A model generated the notes under the pieces. It searched no databases and was not told the origin of the DNA. It was given only the letters and a program-made list of their open reading frames with translations. Positions 36,238 through 44,789 of a stretch of 64,000 nt of DNA are shown in pieces; the stretch's first letter is position 1; every line of letters begins with the position of its first letter. Source of the DNA: an uncultured Chlorobiota bacterium (lineage in GTDB: Bacteria; Bacteroidota; Ignavibacteria; UBA10030; UBA6906); assembly GCA_900696645.1 (NCBI GenBank), contig CAADGV010000014.1, positions 1 to 64,000 of the forward strand. Direction: 5' to 3'. Position numbers and translations under genes: made by a program.

Positions 36238-37917
36238 ATGATAACAGAAGTAGAGCAGCCTTCTGAAAAGAAAAGAACAATCCGGGCGCCCCGCGGCACC
36301 ACACTTTCCTGTAAAGGCTGGATTCAGGAGGCCGCATTACGGATGTTGATGAACAACCTCGATCCTGACGTTGCGGAAAAACCCGATCAGCTTATTGTGT
36401 ACGGTGGAGTTGGAAAGGCAGCGCGTAACTGGGAATGCTTCGATGCAATCGTTCGAAGTCTCAAGAATCTGGAGAACGACGAAACGCTGCTGATTCAATC
36501 CGGCAAGCCGGTCGGCATTTTCCGGACGCATGAGAATGCGCCGCGTGTTCTCATCTCGAATTCGATGCTCGTTCCCAAATGGGCGACGTGGGATGAGTTC
36601 CGACGTCTCGAAGGGCTCGGTCTCACAATGTACGGACAAATGACGGCAGGAAGCTGGATCTATATCGGCACGCAAGGGATATTGCAGGGAACATACGAAA
36701 CCTTTGCCGCGTGTGCGGACAAGTATTTCGGAGGCTCGCTTGCGGGCAGACTTCTTGTGACGGCCGGACTTGGTGGAATGGGCGGCGCGCAACCGCTTGC
36801 GGCAACAATGAACGGTGCGGCGTGTCTTGCCATTGAAGTTGATCGATCACGCATTGAGAAACGCCTCAAAACCGGCTACGTCGATGAAATGACGGAATCG
36901 TTGGATGATGCGCTGCTCACCCTGCAAACTGCCAAGGCGCTCAAGCAGGCGAAATCCGTTGCGCTGCTCGGCAACGCAGCAGAAGTTCTGCGGGAGTTGT
37001 TTGAGCGGAAGATCGAAATTGATGTACTGACGGATCAAACGTCTGCGCACGATACACTCAACGGCTACGTGCCGGCCCACATGAGCTACGAAGAAGCTCT
37101 CGATCTCAGGAAGTCAGATCCGCAACGCTACGTGAAACTCGCGCAACAATCGATTGTCGAACACGTTGAAGCCATGCTCGGCTTGCAGAAGCGCGGTGCG
37201 GTCACCTTCGACTATGGCAACAACATTCGCGGCGAAGCGCTTGCGAACGGACTGCAGAATGCGTTCGACATTCCCGGCTTCGTGCCAGAGTATATCCGTC
37301 CGCTCTTCTGCGACGGCAAAGGGCCGTTCCGCTGGGCGGCGTTGTCCGGCGATCCTGAAGACCTCTACCGCACCGACAGAGCTGTGATGGAGACTTTCCC
37401 CGAAAACAAACCTCTCTGCCGCTGGATTGAAAAGGCGCAGAAACAGGTTCATTTCCAGGGCTTGCCTGCCCGGATTTGCTGGCTCGGTTACGGTGAACGG
37501 GCAAAGATGGGAAAGATCTTCAACGACCTCGTTGCGGGCGGTGAAGTCAAAGCTCCGATCGTTATTGGCCGGGATCATCTTGACTGCGGCTCGGTTGCTT
37601 CCCCGAATCGTGAAACGGAGAAGATGAAAGATGGCAGCGACGCAATTGCCGACTGGCCGATACTCAATGCGCTGCTCAATGCAACCGGGGGCGCAAGCTG
37701 GGTAAGCGTACATCACGGCGGTGGCGTCGGGATGGGACTTTCAATTCATGCGGGGATGGTTGTCGTTGCCGACGGAACGAAAGAAGCCGAGGCTCGATTG
37801 CAGCGCGTTCTCACTTACGATCCCGGCATGGGCATCGTACGTCATGCGGATGCAGGGTATGAGAGGGCGATAGAGAATGCGAAGACATTTAGCGTGAAAG
37901 TGCCAATGATGGGGTGA
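36238..37917 (+). CDS. hutU: urocanate hydratase
   Basis: HutU converts urocanate to imidazolone-propionate in histidine breakdown. The 559-residue, full-length protein shows [58 protein letters not shown] (NAD site), [12 protein letters not shown] and [19 protein letters not shown], with an active-site Cys in [13 protein letters not shown]. The left arm of an inverted repeat begins within its stop codon. hutI, ftcD and fchA lie 4-7 kb downstream on the same strand; hutH is not in the window. Confidence 0.96.
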   Translation: MITEVEQPSEKKRTIRAPRGTTLSCKGWIQEAALRMLMNNLDPDVAEKPDQLIVYGGVGKAARNWECFDAIVRSLKNLENDETLLIQSGKPVGIFRTHENAPRVLISNSMLVPKWATWDEFRRLEGLGLTMYGQMTAGSWIYIGTQGILQGTYETFAACADKYFGGSLAGRLLVTAGLGGMGGAQPLAATMNGAACLAIEVDRSRIEKRLKTGYVDEMTESLDDALLTLQTAKALKQAKSVALLGNAAEVLRELFERKIEIDVLTDQTSAHDTLNGYVPAHMSYEEALDLRKSDPQRYVKLAQQSIVEHVEAMLGLQKRGAVTFDYGNNIRGEALANGLQNAFDIPGFVPEYIRPLFCDGKGPFRWAALSGDPEDLYRTDRAVMETFPENKPLCRWIEKAQKQVHFQGLPARICWLGYGERAKMGKIFNDLVAGGEVKAPIVIGRDHLDCGSVASPNRETEKMKDGSDAIADWPILNALLNATGGASWVSVHHGGGVGMGLSIHAGMVVVADGTKEAEARLQRVLTYDPGMGIVRHADAGYERAIENAKTFSVKVPMMG

Positions 37918-37946
37918 TCCACTAAGGACACGAAGGTCACTAAGAT
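37914..37946 (+). repeat. left 33-bp inverted repeat of the GxxExxY unit
   Basis: The arm begins GTGATCCACTAAGG and includes CACGAAGG. Its reverse complement recurs at 38434-38466 with 30 of 33 positions identical. It overlaps the hutU stop codon (37915-37917). Confidence 0.85.
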
Positions 37947-38011
37947 ATGGATAGTTGGTTTTTCTTGGAAGTTACAGGGGGTCAATTCACAGTTCATTCG
38001 GAAGTCCTGTC

Positions 38012-38400
38012 ATGCCAAGAATTGTTGATGACCTGCTCTACAAAGATGAAGTGTACGCCATCATAGGCGCGGCTATTGAAGTTCATAAGGAATTGGGTCC
38101 CGGATTTCTTGAGCCTGTCTATCAGGAATGCTTGGAAATAGAATTGAGTTCGAGGGAGATTGAGTTTGAGTCACAGAGGCCGCTGTATATCTACTACAAG
38201 ACATGCAGCTCAAGAAAGAGTACATCGCGGATTTTGTTTGTATGGGAAAGATCATCATCGAGGTAAAAGCACTCGATAGTCTTTCAGGTCGTGAGGCTGC
38301 CCAGATCATCAATTATCTCAAAGCAACAAAAATGCGAGTTGGAGTGCTTATCAATTTCGGCAGCAACGGCAAGTTGGAGTGGAAGAGATTCGTCAATTGA
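38012..38400 (+). pseudogene. GxxExxY protein gene, broken by a one-base frameshift
   Basis: The first frame (from ATG 38012) reads [20 protein letters not shown], then [18 protein letters not shown] (the GxxExxY motif) and RPLYIYYK. The family then continues in another frame from about 38200: [31 protein letters not shown] and YLKATKMRVGVLINFGSNG. Loss of a single G near 38198-38202 (AAGGAC to AAGAC) explains this; there is no slippery heptamer. The family is a PD-(D/E)XK-like group of unknown role. A sequencing error cannot be excluded. The gene lies inside 33-bp inverted repeats. Confidence 0.85.
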
Positions 38401-38433
38401 GTATCAAACGACAAGGAACACGAAACAGTGACA

Positions 38434-38466
38434 ATCTTCGTGTCCTTCGTGCCCTTAGTGGATCAC
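38434..38466 (-). repeat. right 33-bp inverted repeat of the GxxExxY unit
   Basis: Reverse complement of 37914-37946 with three mismatches. It lies 33 bases after the end of the broken gene and 20 bases before the VOC gene start. Confidence 0.85.
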
Positions 38467-38485
38467 ATATACCAGGAGGCTCCCC

Positions 38486-38842
38486 ATGCATCGTTTCGGT
38501 CACGTAGAAATCCCGACCACCAACATCAAGAAGGCGAAGAAGTTTTTCGGCGCGGTTTTCGGTTGGACCTTCACCGATCATCCCGAACTGAACTACACGC
38601 TCCTTCATACCGGCGGACATCCGAACGGCGGATTTGAACTTGTCAAGAAGATGCCGAAGCGCCCCCAGACAATCGTCTACATCGAAGTTGACGATGTTGC
38701 CGCAAAGCTGAAGGAGATCAAGAAGGCGAAGGGAAAGATTGTCGAGAAGAAGACGGAAGTAGAGAAGATGGGATGGTATGGCGTATTCGAAACGCCCGAC
38801 GGGTGCCGTCTCGCGTTGTGGCAGTCTGCCCCGAAAGCGTAG
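38486..38842 (+). CDS. VOC-family (glyoxalase/bleomycin resistance-like) protein
   Basis: A 118-residue protein with a good AGGAGG site. HRFGHVEIPTTNIKKAKKFF, GAVFGWTFTDHPELNY, IVYIEVDDVAAKLKEIKKAK and GVFETPDGCRLALWQ fit the YwoF/CFP30-like VOC group, with a metal His near the N-terminus and a Glu in the second half replaced by other residues. The substrate cannot be told. Confidence 0.82.
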   Translation: MHRFGHVEIPTTNIKKAKKFFGAVFGWTFTDHPELNYTLLHTGGHPNGGFELVKKMPKRPQTIVYIEVDDVAAKLKEIKKAKGKIVEKKTEVEKMGWYGVFETPDGCRLALWQSAPKA

Positions 38843-38866
38843 CATGCAACGGCTATCGCCTGCAAG

Positions 38867-39064
38867 GTGACATCGCAAGAAACAAACGACTCGATTAGCC
38901 GTATTGGACTGTGTGCACGTTGCTCTCATGTTGAAATCGTCGAAAACAGCAAAGGTAGCTTGTTCTATCTTTGCAGTCTCTCGCGTACAGATCCACAGTT
39001 CGCTAAGTATCCCCGATTGCCGGTATTGAAGTGCAGCGGCTACGTGCAGACTGAACACAAGTAG
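38867..39064 (+). CDS. small four-cysteine conserved protein
   Basis: A 65-residue protein starting at a GTG. It has GLCARCSHVEIVENSKGS, then LFYLCSLSRTDPQFAKYP and LPVLKCSGY. The spaced Cys pairs (CxxC, C, C) suggest a metal-binding knuckle. Similar short proteins with the DPxFxKYPxLPVxxCxGY pattern occur in other bacteria, without a known function. It lies 10 bases upstream of the SpoIIE-type phosphatase gene. Confidence 0.7.
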   Translation: MTSQETNDSISRIGLCARCSHVEIVENSKGSLFYLCSLSRTDPQFAKYPRLPVLKCSGYVQTEHK

Positions 39065-39074
39065 CATTCTCAGC

Positions 39075-40439
39075 ATGGTTCGTCAGGAAATCGATAACGT
39101 CTTGGAAACGGCCCGTAGGGAAGCCAATGATATCGGCTCGACCCTGCGTGAGGCTGCAACGTCTGTGAGAGATTCATTCAGAGACGGGTCTATCAAAGAT
39201 GTTCCCCGCCGCATCAACGAGCCGTCCGGCATCAATCCCGTCAAGTTCAAGAAATTCCTCATCGTCGTCATCAAGCTGCTGATTGTGTTTGAATTTCTTG
39301 GTGCGATCGCCGAAGGAACAAATACGCAAAACTGGAGCCGCCTTGGCATCGACTGCTTGATTGCCGGTATTGTCTATCTGATGTGGGATCGCATCAAACG
39401 GACTATCGCAGAGAAAAAAGAAGTATACCGCCGCAAGGTGGAAGCCTCAACCGAAACAACGAAGCTGCTTGACGCGCTCATCTTCTCATTATTGTGGAGT
39501 GATGAGATATATCAGGACATTCCGCTCGATATGCGGCGGCTCGTCGTCATTTCGTACACACTCATAGCAATCAGCATCGGGGCAATTTTCTTCGGCATCG
39601 GACAGGGACTTGTGGGGCTGATTCTCTGCGGCTCACTCATTCTCGGAGCTGTCAATCTTCTTGCTTGGGTCATGTCGCGAGAACGAGGCGAAAAGGAATC
39701 CCTCAAAACCGAACTCAAGCTTGCGCATGACGTGCAGGTCGGGTTGATGCCGAAAGAGCATCCAAAGGTGGAAGGATTCGATATTGCCGGACTATCCATC
39801 CCTGCCCGGGAAGTCGGAGGCGACCATTACGATTACTCGTGTTTGAACGGAGACTCCGAACAATTCTGCGTCAGTGTGTTTGATGTTTCGGGGAAAGGAA
39901 TGCAAGCGGCGATGAGTGCCGTGTTTACCAGCGGAGCGTTCGCAAGCGAAGTGAAGCAATCAAATTCTGCCGCGGAAATCCTTACGAACATCAACAAAGC
40001 AGTGTACACACACAGTAAGCGGGGACATTTCGTTGCCTTCCTTCTTGCCATGATTGATGTGAAGGGGAGAGCGGTCACTTTTTCCAATGCAGGACAAATG
40101 AAACCGCTGTACAAGTCAAGCGGCTCTGTTAAGTGGCTCGATTCTGCGGGCGTCAATTTCCCGCTTGGGATGCTGTCCGACACGCAATATGAGGAGAAAA
40201 CCGTACCCTTGAATTCCGGCGATCTGCTGCTGCTCATGACGGATGGATTCACCGAAGCGATGAACGCGGCTGGCGAACAGTTCGGCACTGAAAGGCTGGA
40301 ACGCACGGTGCAGAATATGGATACAGCCGGACTTACGCCGCAACAGATTCTGGATCACATCACTGCTGCGATTGAGCGGCACACCGGGCCCGTCGCGCAG
40401 CATGATGATATGACGATGGTTGTAGTTAAAGTAGTCTAA
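39075..40439 (+). CDS. membrane-anchored SpoIIE-type PP2C serine/threonine phosphatase
   Basis: A 454-residue protein. Residues 1-55 are polar and helical, about 56-90 contain one or two transmembrane helices (FLIVVIKLLIVFEFLGAIAE) and about 150-205 two more (LVVISYTLIAISIGAIFFGI, then GLVGLILCGSLILGAVNLLAW). A linker helix (ELKLAHDVQVGLMPKEHP) leads into the phosphatase domain (about 235-454) with REVGGDHYDY, VFDVSGKGMQAAMSA, LLLMTDGFTEAMN and QHDDMTMVVVKV, giving the metal-binding Asp residues. Such enzymes reverse anti-anti-sigma phosphorylation in partner-switching systems. No partner gene is present here. Confidence 0.9.
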   Translation: MVRQEIDNVLETARREANDIGSTLREAATSVRDSFRDGSIKDVPRRINEPSGINPVKFKKFLIVVIKLLIVFEFLGAIAEGTNTQNWSRLGIDCLIAGIVYLMWDRIKRTIAEKKEVYRRKVEASTETTKLLDALIFSLLWSDEIYQDIPLDMRRLVVISYTLIAISIGAIFFGIGQGLVGLILCGSLILGAVNLLAWVMSRERGEKESLKTELKLAHDVQVGLMPKEHPKVEGFDIAGLSIPAREVGGDHYDYSCLNGDSEQFCVSVFDVSGKGMQAAMSAVFTSGAFASEVKQSNSAAEILTNINKAVYTHSKRGHFVAFLLAMIDVKGRAVTFSNAGQMKPLYKSSGSVKWLDSAGVNFPLGMLSDTQYEEKTVPLNSGDLLLLMTDGFTEAMNAAGEQFGTERLERTVQNMDTAGLTPQQILDHITAAIERHTGPVAQHDDMTMVVVKVV

Positions 40440-40445
40440 AGTTGT

Positions 40446-40481
40446 GAGTTCGTAGAGTTTATAGAGTTTGGAGGGTTTGTG
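40446..40481. repeat. four tandem 9-base repeats over a ribosome-binding site
   Basis: GAGTTCGTA, GAGTTTATA, GAGTTTGGA and GGGTTTGTG follow one another exactly. The last unit and a half provide the GGAGGG and the GTG start of the next gene. Confidence 0.6.
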
Positions 40482-41627
40482 GATCTGTCTGATCATTGCA
40501 CCGGAAGAGGATATTCCGCGAGATTCGCCTTCTTCTTCCTCACAATACCGTTCATCCCCTGCCCGGCAGTCTCTCAAACCAATCCCCACTTCAACGTTCG
40601 CCTTAACATCAACTACGAATCCGCCGACCGCAGCATCGGATTGTATGAGGGGTTGTCGGGAAGCGGGCGTGATATTGTTCCACTACGCGGAAGCCAAATT
40701 GCGCTTGCGACCACTGCCGACATCGCGAGGCGGCGACTTTCTTCCGGGCGGCTTGAAACAAGTCTCGACGGCATCAAGTTCGGGCACGTAGAAACGGACG
40801 ATGTGTTCCGGCTGAAAGACGCGAGAGAAAACGTTGCCGCCATCAAAGAACTTCTTGCCGCCATCAAGCGGCGCAATTTCAGCCAGCGTGTTGCTGCAAC
40901 AGTTGAACAGCTCTTTCCGGCTGACGCAAAAGTCAGTACAACGATTCCGATGTTTCTCGTTGCCTTCGGTCATCAAAACATTGATGCTTATGTCCGGCGT
41001 GTTGTGTGGGAGGGGGGCATTCCCAAGTTTGTCGGCGAAGGAGAAGGTGAGCTAACCATCGTTGTCAACCTCGCAAAAGGTGTGAAGTACGGGAGAACTG
41101 TTGATGAGCGGTTCATTGGGGTGCTGAGCGTGGTGGCGCACGAGGTGTTTCATGCGGCGTTCGGAGTGTACAAGGATGCTTCTCCTGCATGGCAGGAATA
41201 CTATGCAACACACCGGACCTACCTCGACCGGCTTCTCGATCTCACGCATAACGAAGGCATTGCGCATTACCTCACGTTCGAACAGAGAAGCGGCGGCTCT
41301 CTGCCCCCGGATTGGGATCAGAAGATTGCCGCCTCGTTTGCCGAATTCAACAAAAGCACAGGGGAGTTGCTTTCCGCGAGAATCTCACCGCAGCGCGCGC
41401 ATTATCTCATCAGCACATCCAACACATCCGAGTACTGGCAGAGCTACGGCGCCATCACCGGCATGTTCATCGCCCGTGCGATTGACCAGAAACTCGGCCG
41501 CGCTGCATTGACGGCAACCGTTGCGAATGGCGCGAATGATTTCTACATGAAATACAATCAGCTTGCAGAACGGGATAATAGCTTGCCTCAGCTCAGCAAA
41601 TCAATTTCTCGGCACATCGGACAGTAA
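40479..41627 (+). CDS. exported putative zinc peptidase (DUF5700-like)
   Basis: A 382-residue protein starting at a GTG with GGAGGG 3 bases upstream. A signal-like segment (FAFFFLTIPFIPCPAVSQ) suggests export. Near residue 225 VVAHEVFHAAFG holds HExxH, and about 40 residues later NEGIAHYL supplies a further Glu, a gluzincin-like arrangement. The overall shape agrees with DUF5700 predicted peptidases; the family name is from memory. Length is typical. It lies between a phosphatase and hutI without clear functional linkage. Confidence 0.65.
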   Translation: MDLSDHCTGRGYSARFAFFFLTIPFIPCPAVSQTNPHFNVRLNINYESADRSIGLYEGLSGSGRDIVPLRGSQIALATTADIARRRLSSGRLETSLDGIKFGHVETDDVFRLKDARENVAAIKELLAAIKRRNFSQRVAATVEQLFPADAKVSTTIPMFLVAFGHQNIDAYVRRVVWEGGIPKFVGEGEGELTIVVNLAKGVKYGRTVDERFIGVLSVVAHEVFHAAFGVYKDASPAWQEYYATHRTYLDRLLDLTHNEGIAHYLTFEQRSGGSLPPDWDQKIAASFAEFNKSTGELLSARISPQRAHYLISTSNTSEYWQSYGAITGMFIARAIDQKLGRAALTATVANGANDFYMKYNQLAERDNSLPQLSKSISRHIGQ

Positions 41628-41732
41628 CCTCACAACCCCCGGCAGGCTTATCTCATTTCTTGCACATCCTTCGTGCTTTTCATATCTTGAGTTGGAAATC
41701 GAATCCAACCTCGTCTACAATCTCAAGAGTCA

Positions 41733-42977
41733 TTGAATCTCTTCATCAGGAATATTTCCCAGCTTGTCACTGTCAATGCCCGCGGAGGTCGAACGAGGGT
41801 CGGCTCGGACATGCGGAATGTGGACATTCTGAACAACGCCGGCGTTTTGTGTGAGAACGGAAAGATCACTTGGGTTGGAGTGATGGAAGATTGGAAGCGA
41901 ACGCTGCCTGATGGCTTCACTGAGATTGATGCAAGTGGGAAAGTTGTGCTGCCGGGCTTCGTTGATTCCCACACGCACATGATGTTCGCCGGAAATCGTG
42001 CCCACGAATTTGCGCTACGTTCTCAAGGGGCAACGTATCAACAGATAGCAGAAGCAGGAGGCGGGATTCTCAATACAATCACGCACGTCAGAGCGGCGAG
42101 TAAGAAGGAGTTAAAGAAGCAGACCCTCCGCTTTTTGAATGCGATGATGAAGCACGGCACGACAACCGTCGAGATCAAATCCGGTTACGGCCTCGATTTC
42201 GATTGCGAAGTGAAGATGCTTGAAGCCATCAACGAGTTGAAGGACGAAGAAATGATGACGGTCGTGCCGACGTTCATCGGGGCACACGCATATCCGCCCG
42301 AATACAAACAGAAGAAGCAAGCGTACGTTGAGTTGATTGTTGAGAAGATGATTCCGTATGTCGGCAAGAAAAAACTTGCGGTGTTCTGCGATGTGTTTTG
42401 TGAGAAGGGATATTTTGAGATTGAAGACTCGGAGAAGATTCTAAATGAAGGGAAGAAATGGGGGATGGCTCCGAAAGTTCATGCAGAAGAACTGAATCCG
42501 TTAGGCGGCGCCGAACTTGCTGCACGCATTGGGGCCGCATCTGCCGACCATCTGGAACATGTTACAGAACAAGGAATTACGGCATTGCGTGAAGCCGGAG
42601 TAGTCGCTACATTGTTGCCGGGAGTTTCGTTCTTCCTGAATCACGGTTACGCTCCGGCACGCAAATTAATCGACAGCGGCGTTGCCGTGGCGATTGCCAG
42701 CGACTTCAATCCCGGTTCGTGCATGTCATACTCCATGCCGATGATGATGACCATCGCCTGCACACAAATGAGGATGACGCCTGAGGAGGCGTTGGTTGCT
42801 TCAACGCTCAACGCTGCCGCAGCGCTGAACATGGCCTCAACAATCGGCAGCATTGAAGTTGGGAAGAACGCCGACCTGATTATTGCAGATGTGCCAGACT
42901 GGAAATATCTTGCGTATCATTTCGGCACAAATCATATTGTCGCAACGATCAAGAACGGAACGATACTTGAACTGTAA
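41733..42977 (+). CDS. hutI: imidazolonepropionase
   Basis: HutI opens imidazolone-propionate to N-formimino-glutamate. The 414-residue amidohydrolase has VVLPGFVDSHTHMMFAGNR (HxH metal motif), TTVEIKSGYGLDFDCEVKML, PKVHAEELNPLGGAELA, GAASADHLEHV and AIASDFNPGS (metal Asp). The start is a TTG; an ATG would lie well inside the conserved N-terminus. A 118-base gap leads to ftcD. Confidence 0.95.
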   Translation: MNLFIRNISQLVTVNARGGRTRVGSDMRNVDILNNAGVLCENGKITWVGVMEDWKRTLPDGFTEIDASGKVVLPGFVDSHTHMMFAGNRAHEFALRSQGATYQQIAEAGGGILNTITHVRAASKKELKKQTLRFLNAMMKHGTTTVEIKSGYGLDFDCEVKMLEAINELKDEEMMTVVPTFIGAHAYPPEYKQKKQAYVELIVEKMIPYVGKKKLAVFCDVFCEKGYFEIEDSEKILNEGKKWGMAPKVHAEELNPLGGAELAARIGAASADHLEHVTEQGITALREAGVVATLLPGVSFFLNHGYAPARKLIDSGVAVAIASDFNPGSCMSYSMPMMMTIACTQMRMTPEEALVASTLNAAAALNMASTIGSIEVGKNADLIIADVPDWKYLAYHFGTNHIVATIKNGTILEL

Positions 42978-43095
42978 GAGAAGTTGCCGCAGAGGCTCGA
43001 AGGGCAGAGGGGTATTACAAAGCAACAACGTTGTGAGGCCTTTGAGTCTTGTGTCTTCGTAGCGAGACTTTTGCATCTTCATCAAAGGAAAACAT

Positions 43096-44115
43096 ATGAC
43101 TCGTTTGGTTGAATGCGTCCCGAATTTCAGCGAGGGGCGCAGCATGAAAATCATCAATGCAATCGCCGGCGCAATTACGGAGGTACCGGACGTCAAGTTC
43201 ATCAGTGCGGAGCCGGACAAGGATTACAACCGGACGGTTGTGACATTCATCGGCGAACCTTCTGCCGCTGTCGAAGCTGCATTTCAGGCAACGAAGAAAG
43301 CCGCCGAATTGATTGACATGACGCAACACAAAGGCGAGCATCCGCGTCTCGGCGCAACGGATGTTGTGCCGTTCGTTCCCTTGCAGGGTGTGACGATGCA
43401 GGATTGTGTTGCGCTTGCTCACGAATTCGGCAAGCGTACGGGAGATGAGCTTCGTATTCCCATTTACTTGTATGAAGAAGCTGCGACGCGGCCCGAACGG
43501 CGTAATCTTTCCACGATTAGAAAAGGAGAATACGAAGGGCTTGCTGAGAAGCTAAAGGACCCGGCTTGGAAACCCGATTACGGCCCGGCAGAGTTCAATG
43601 CGCGGTCGGGTGGTACAGTGACGGGGGCAAGGGTTTTTCTCATCGCATACAATGTCAATCTCAACACAAACGACACCAAGATCGCCAACGAGATAGCGCT
43701 GCGTATTCGTGAAAGCGGACGCATCAAGAAAGATGAGAAGGGGAATCCCGTGCTTGATGCATCGGGAAAGAAAGTGAGCATTCCCGGAAGTCTGAAGGCT
43801 GTGAAAGCGATGGGCGTTCTGCTCGAAGCTCACAACATTGCGCAAGTCTCGATCAATCTCACCAACTTCAATATCACGCCGCCGCATGTTGCGTTTGAAG
43901 AAGTGAAGAAGGAAGCGGCGACACTCGGCGTTGAAGTGACGGGAAGCGAGCTTGTCGGGTTGTCGCCGCTCGAAGCAATGCTGATGGCGGGAAGATTCTA
44001 TTCCCCCTCAACAACGGATGAGAAACAGTTGCTGGCCATTGCCGAGGAACGACTCGGACTCAGTCAGCTTGACAAATTCGATCCGCAAAAGAAAATCATT
44101 GAATATCAACTGTAA
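43096..44115 (+). CDS. ftcD: glutamate formimidoyltransferase
   Basis: This enzyme transfers the formimino group from formimino-glutamate to tetrahydrofolate. The 339-residue protein begins RLVECVPNFSEGRSMKIINA and contains HKGEHPRLGATDVVPFVP, VGPNKARI-like AFLIAYNVNLNT and VSINLTNFNITPPHVAFEEV. It corresponds to the N-terminal half of the bifunctional mammalian FTCD; the cyclodeaminase is encoded separately by the next gene, 14 bases downstream. AAGG precedes the ATG. Confidence 0.95.
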   Translation: MTRLVECVPNFSEGRSMKIINAIAGAITEVPDVKFISAEPDKDYNRTVVTFIGEPSAAVEAAFQATKKAAELIDMTQHKGEHPRLGATDVVPFVPLQGVTMQDCVALAHEFGKRTGDELRIPIYLYEEAATRPERRNLSTIRKGEYEGLAEKLKDPAWKPDYGPAEFNARSGGTVTGARVFLIAYNVNLNTNDTKIANEIALRIRESGRIKKDEKGNPVLDASGKKVSIPGSLKAVKAMGVLLEAHNIAQVSINLTNFNITPPHVAFEEVKKEAATLGVEVTGSELVGLSPLEAMLMAGRFYSPSTTDEKQLLAIAEERLGLSQLDKFDPQKKIIEYQL

Positions 44116-44129
44116 ACGGAATTGACGAT

Positions 44130-44768
44130 ATGCCTACAAAGAAAACGCTGACAGGATTCTTGGACGAACTCGCTTCTTCCTCGCCTGCTCCGGGTGGCGG
44201 AAGTGTTGCGGCGCTTGCCGGTGCGCTTGGTGCCGCGCTGACCTCAATGGTCTGCAATCTCACGATTGGAAAGAAGAAGTATATGGATGTGGAGGAGGAT
44301 ATGACGAAGATCCTGAAGGATGCCGAAGATCTTCGTGCCCAATTCACAACTCTTATTGACAAGGACACGGATGCCTTCAACAAAGTGATGGAGGCATTCG
44401 GTTTGCCGAAGGAAAATGACGCGCAGAAAGCCCTGCGTGGTGCTGCAATTACCGCAGCGACAAAAGAAGCAACGATGGTACCGCTTGAAGTGATGAAGCA
44501 TTGTATCGATGGCTTGGCCTTAGCACAAAAGGTTGCAGCGAATGGCAACAAGAACTCCGTCAGCGACGCCGGCGTGAGCGCCCTTATGCTTCATGCGGGT
44601 TGCGAAGCCGCAGCGTTGAATGTACGGATTAACCTGAACAGCTTGTCAGACTCGGATTTCGTGCACTGGAAGACGGACGAGGTTATCTCCATCCTTAAAA
44701 CGAGCAGAATGATGCTGGAAGAAACACAGGCGATTGTCAGCGATAAAATGCAGCGACCTTCGGCGTAA
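44130..44768 (+). CDS. fchA: formimidoyl-tetrahydrofolate cyclodeaminase
   Basis: A 212-residue all-helical cyclodeaminase/cyclohydrolase that turns formimino-THF into methenyl-THF with release of ammonia. Typical stretches are SSSPAPGGGSVAALAGALG, MVCNLTIGKKKYMDVEEDM, LIDKDTDAFNKVMEAFGLP and GNKNSVSDAGVSALMLHAGC. It completes the hut route and is convergent with the last gene of the nos array, 21 bases away. Confidence 0.93.
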   Translation: MPTKKTLTGFLDELASSSPAPGGGSVAALAGALGAALTSMVCNLTIGKKKYMDVEEDMTKILKDAEDLRAQFTTLIDKDTDAFNKVMEAFGLPKENDAQKALRGAAITAATKEATMVPLEVMKHCIDGLALAQKVAANGNKNSVSDAGVSALMLHAGCEAAALNVRINLNSLSDSDFVHWKTDEVISILKTSRMMLEETQAIVSDKMQRPSA

Positions 44769-44789
44769 CCTCTGCCCCGGAATACTTCG

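Noticed and set aside
38195-38205. Programmed frameshift in the GxxExxY gene
   Set aside because: No slippery heptamer or downstream stem is visible; a one-base loss is simpler.
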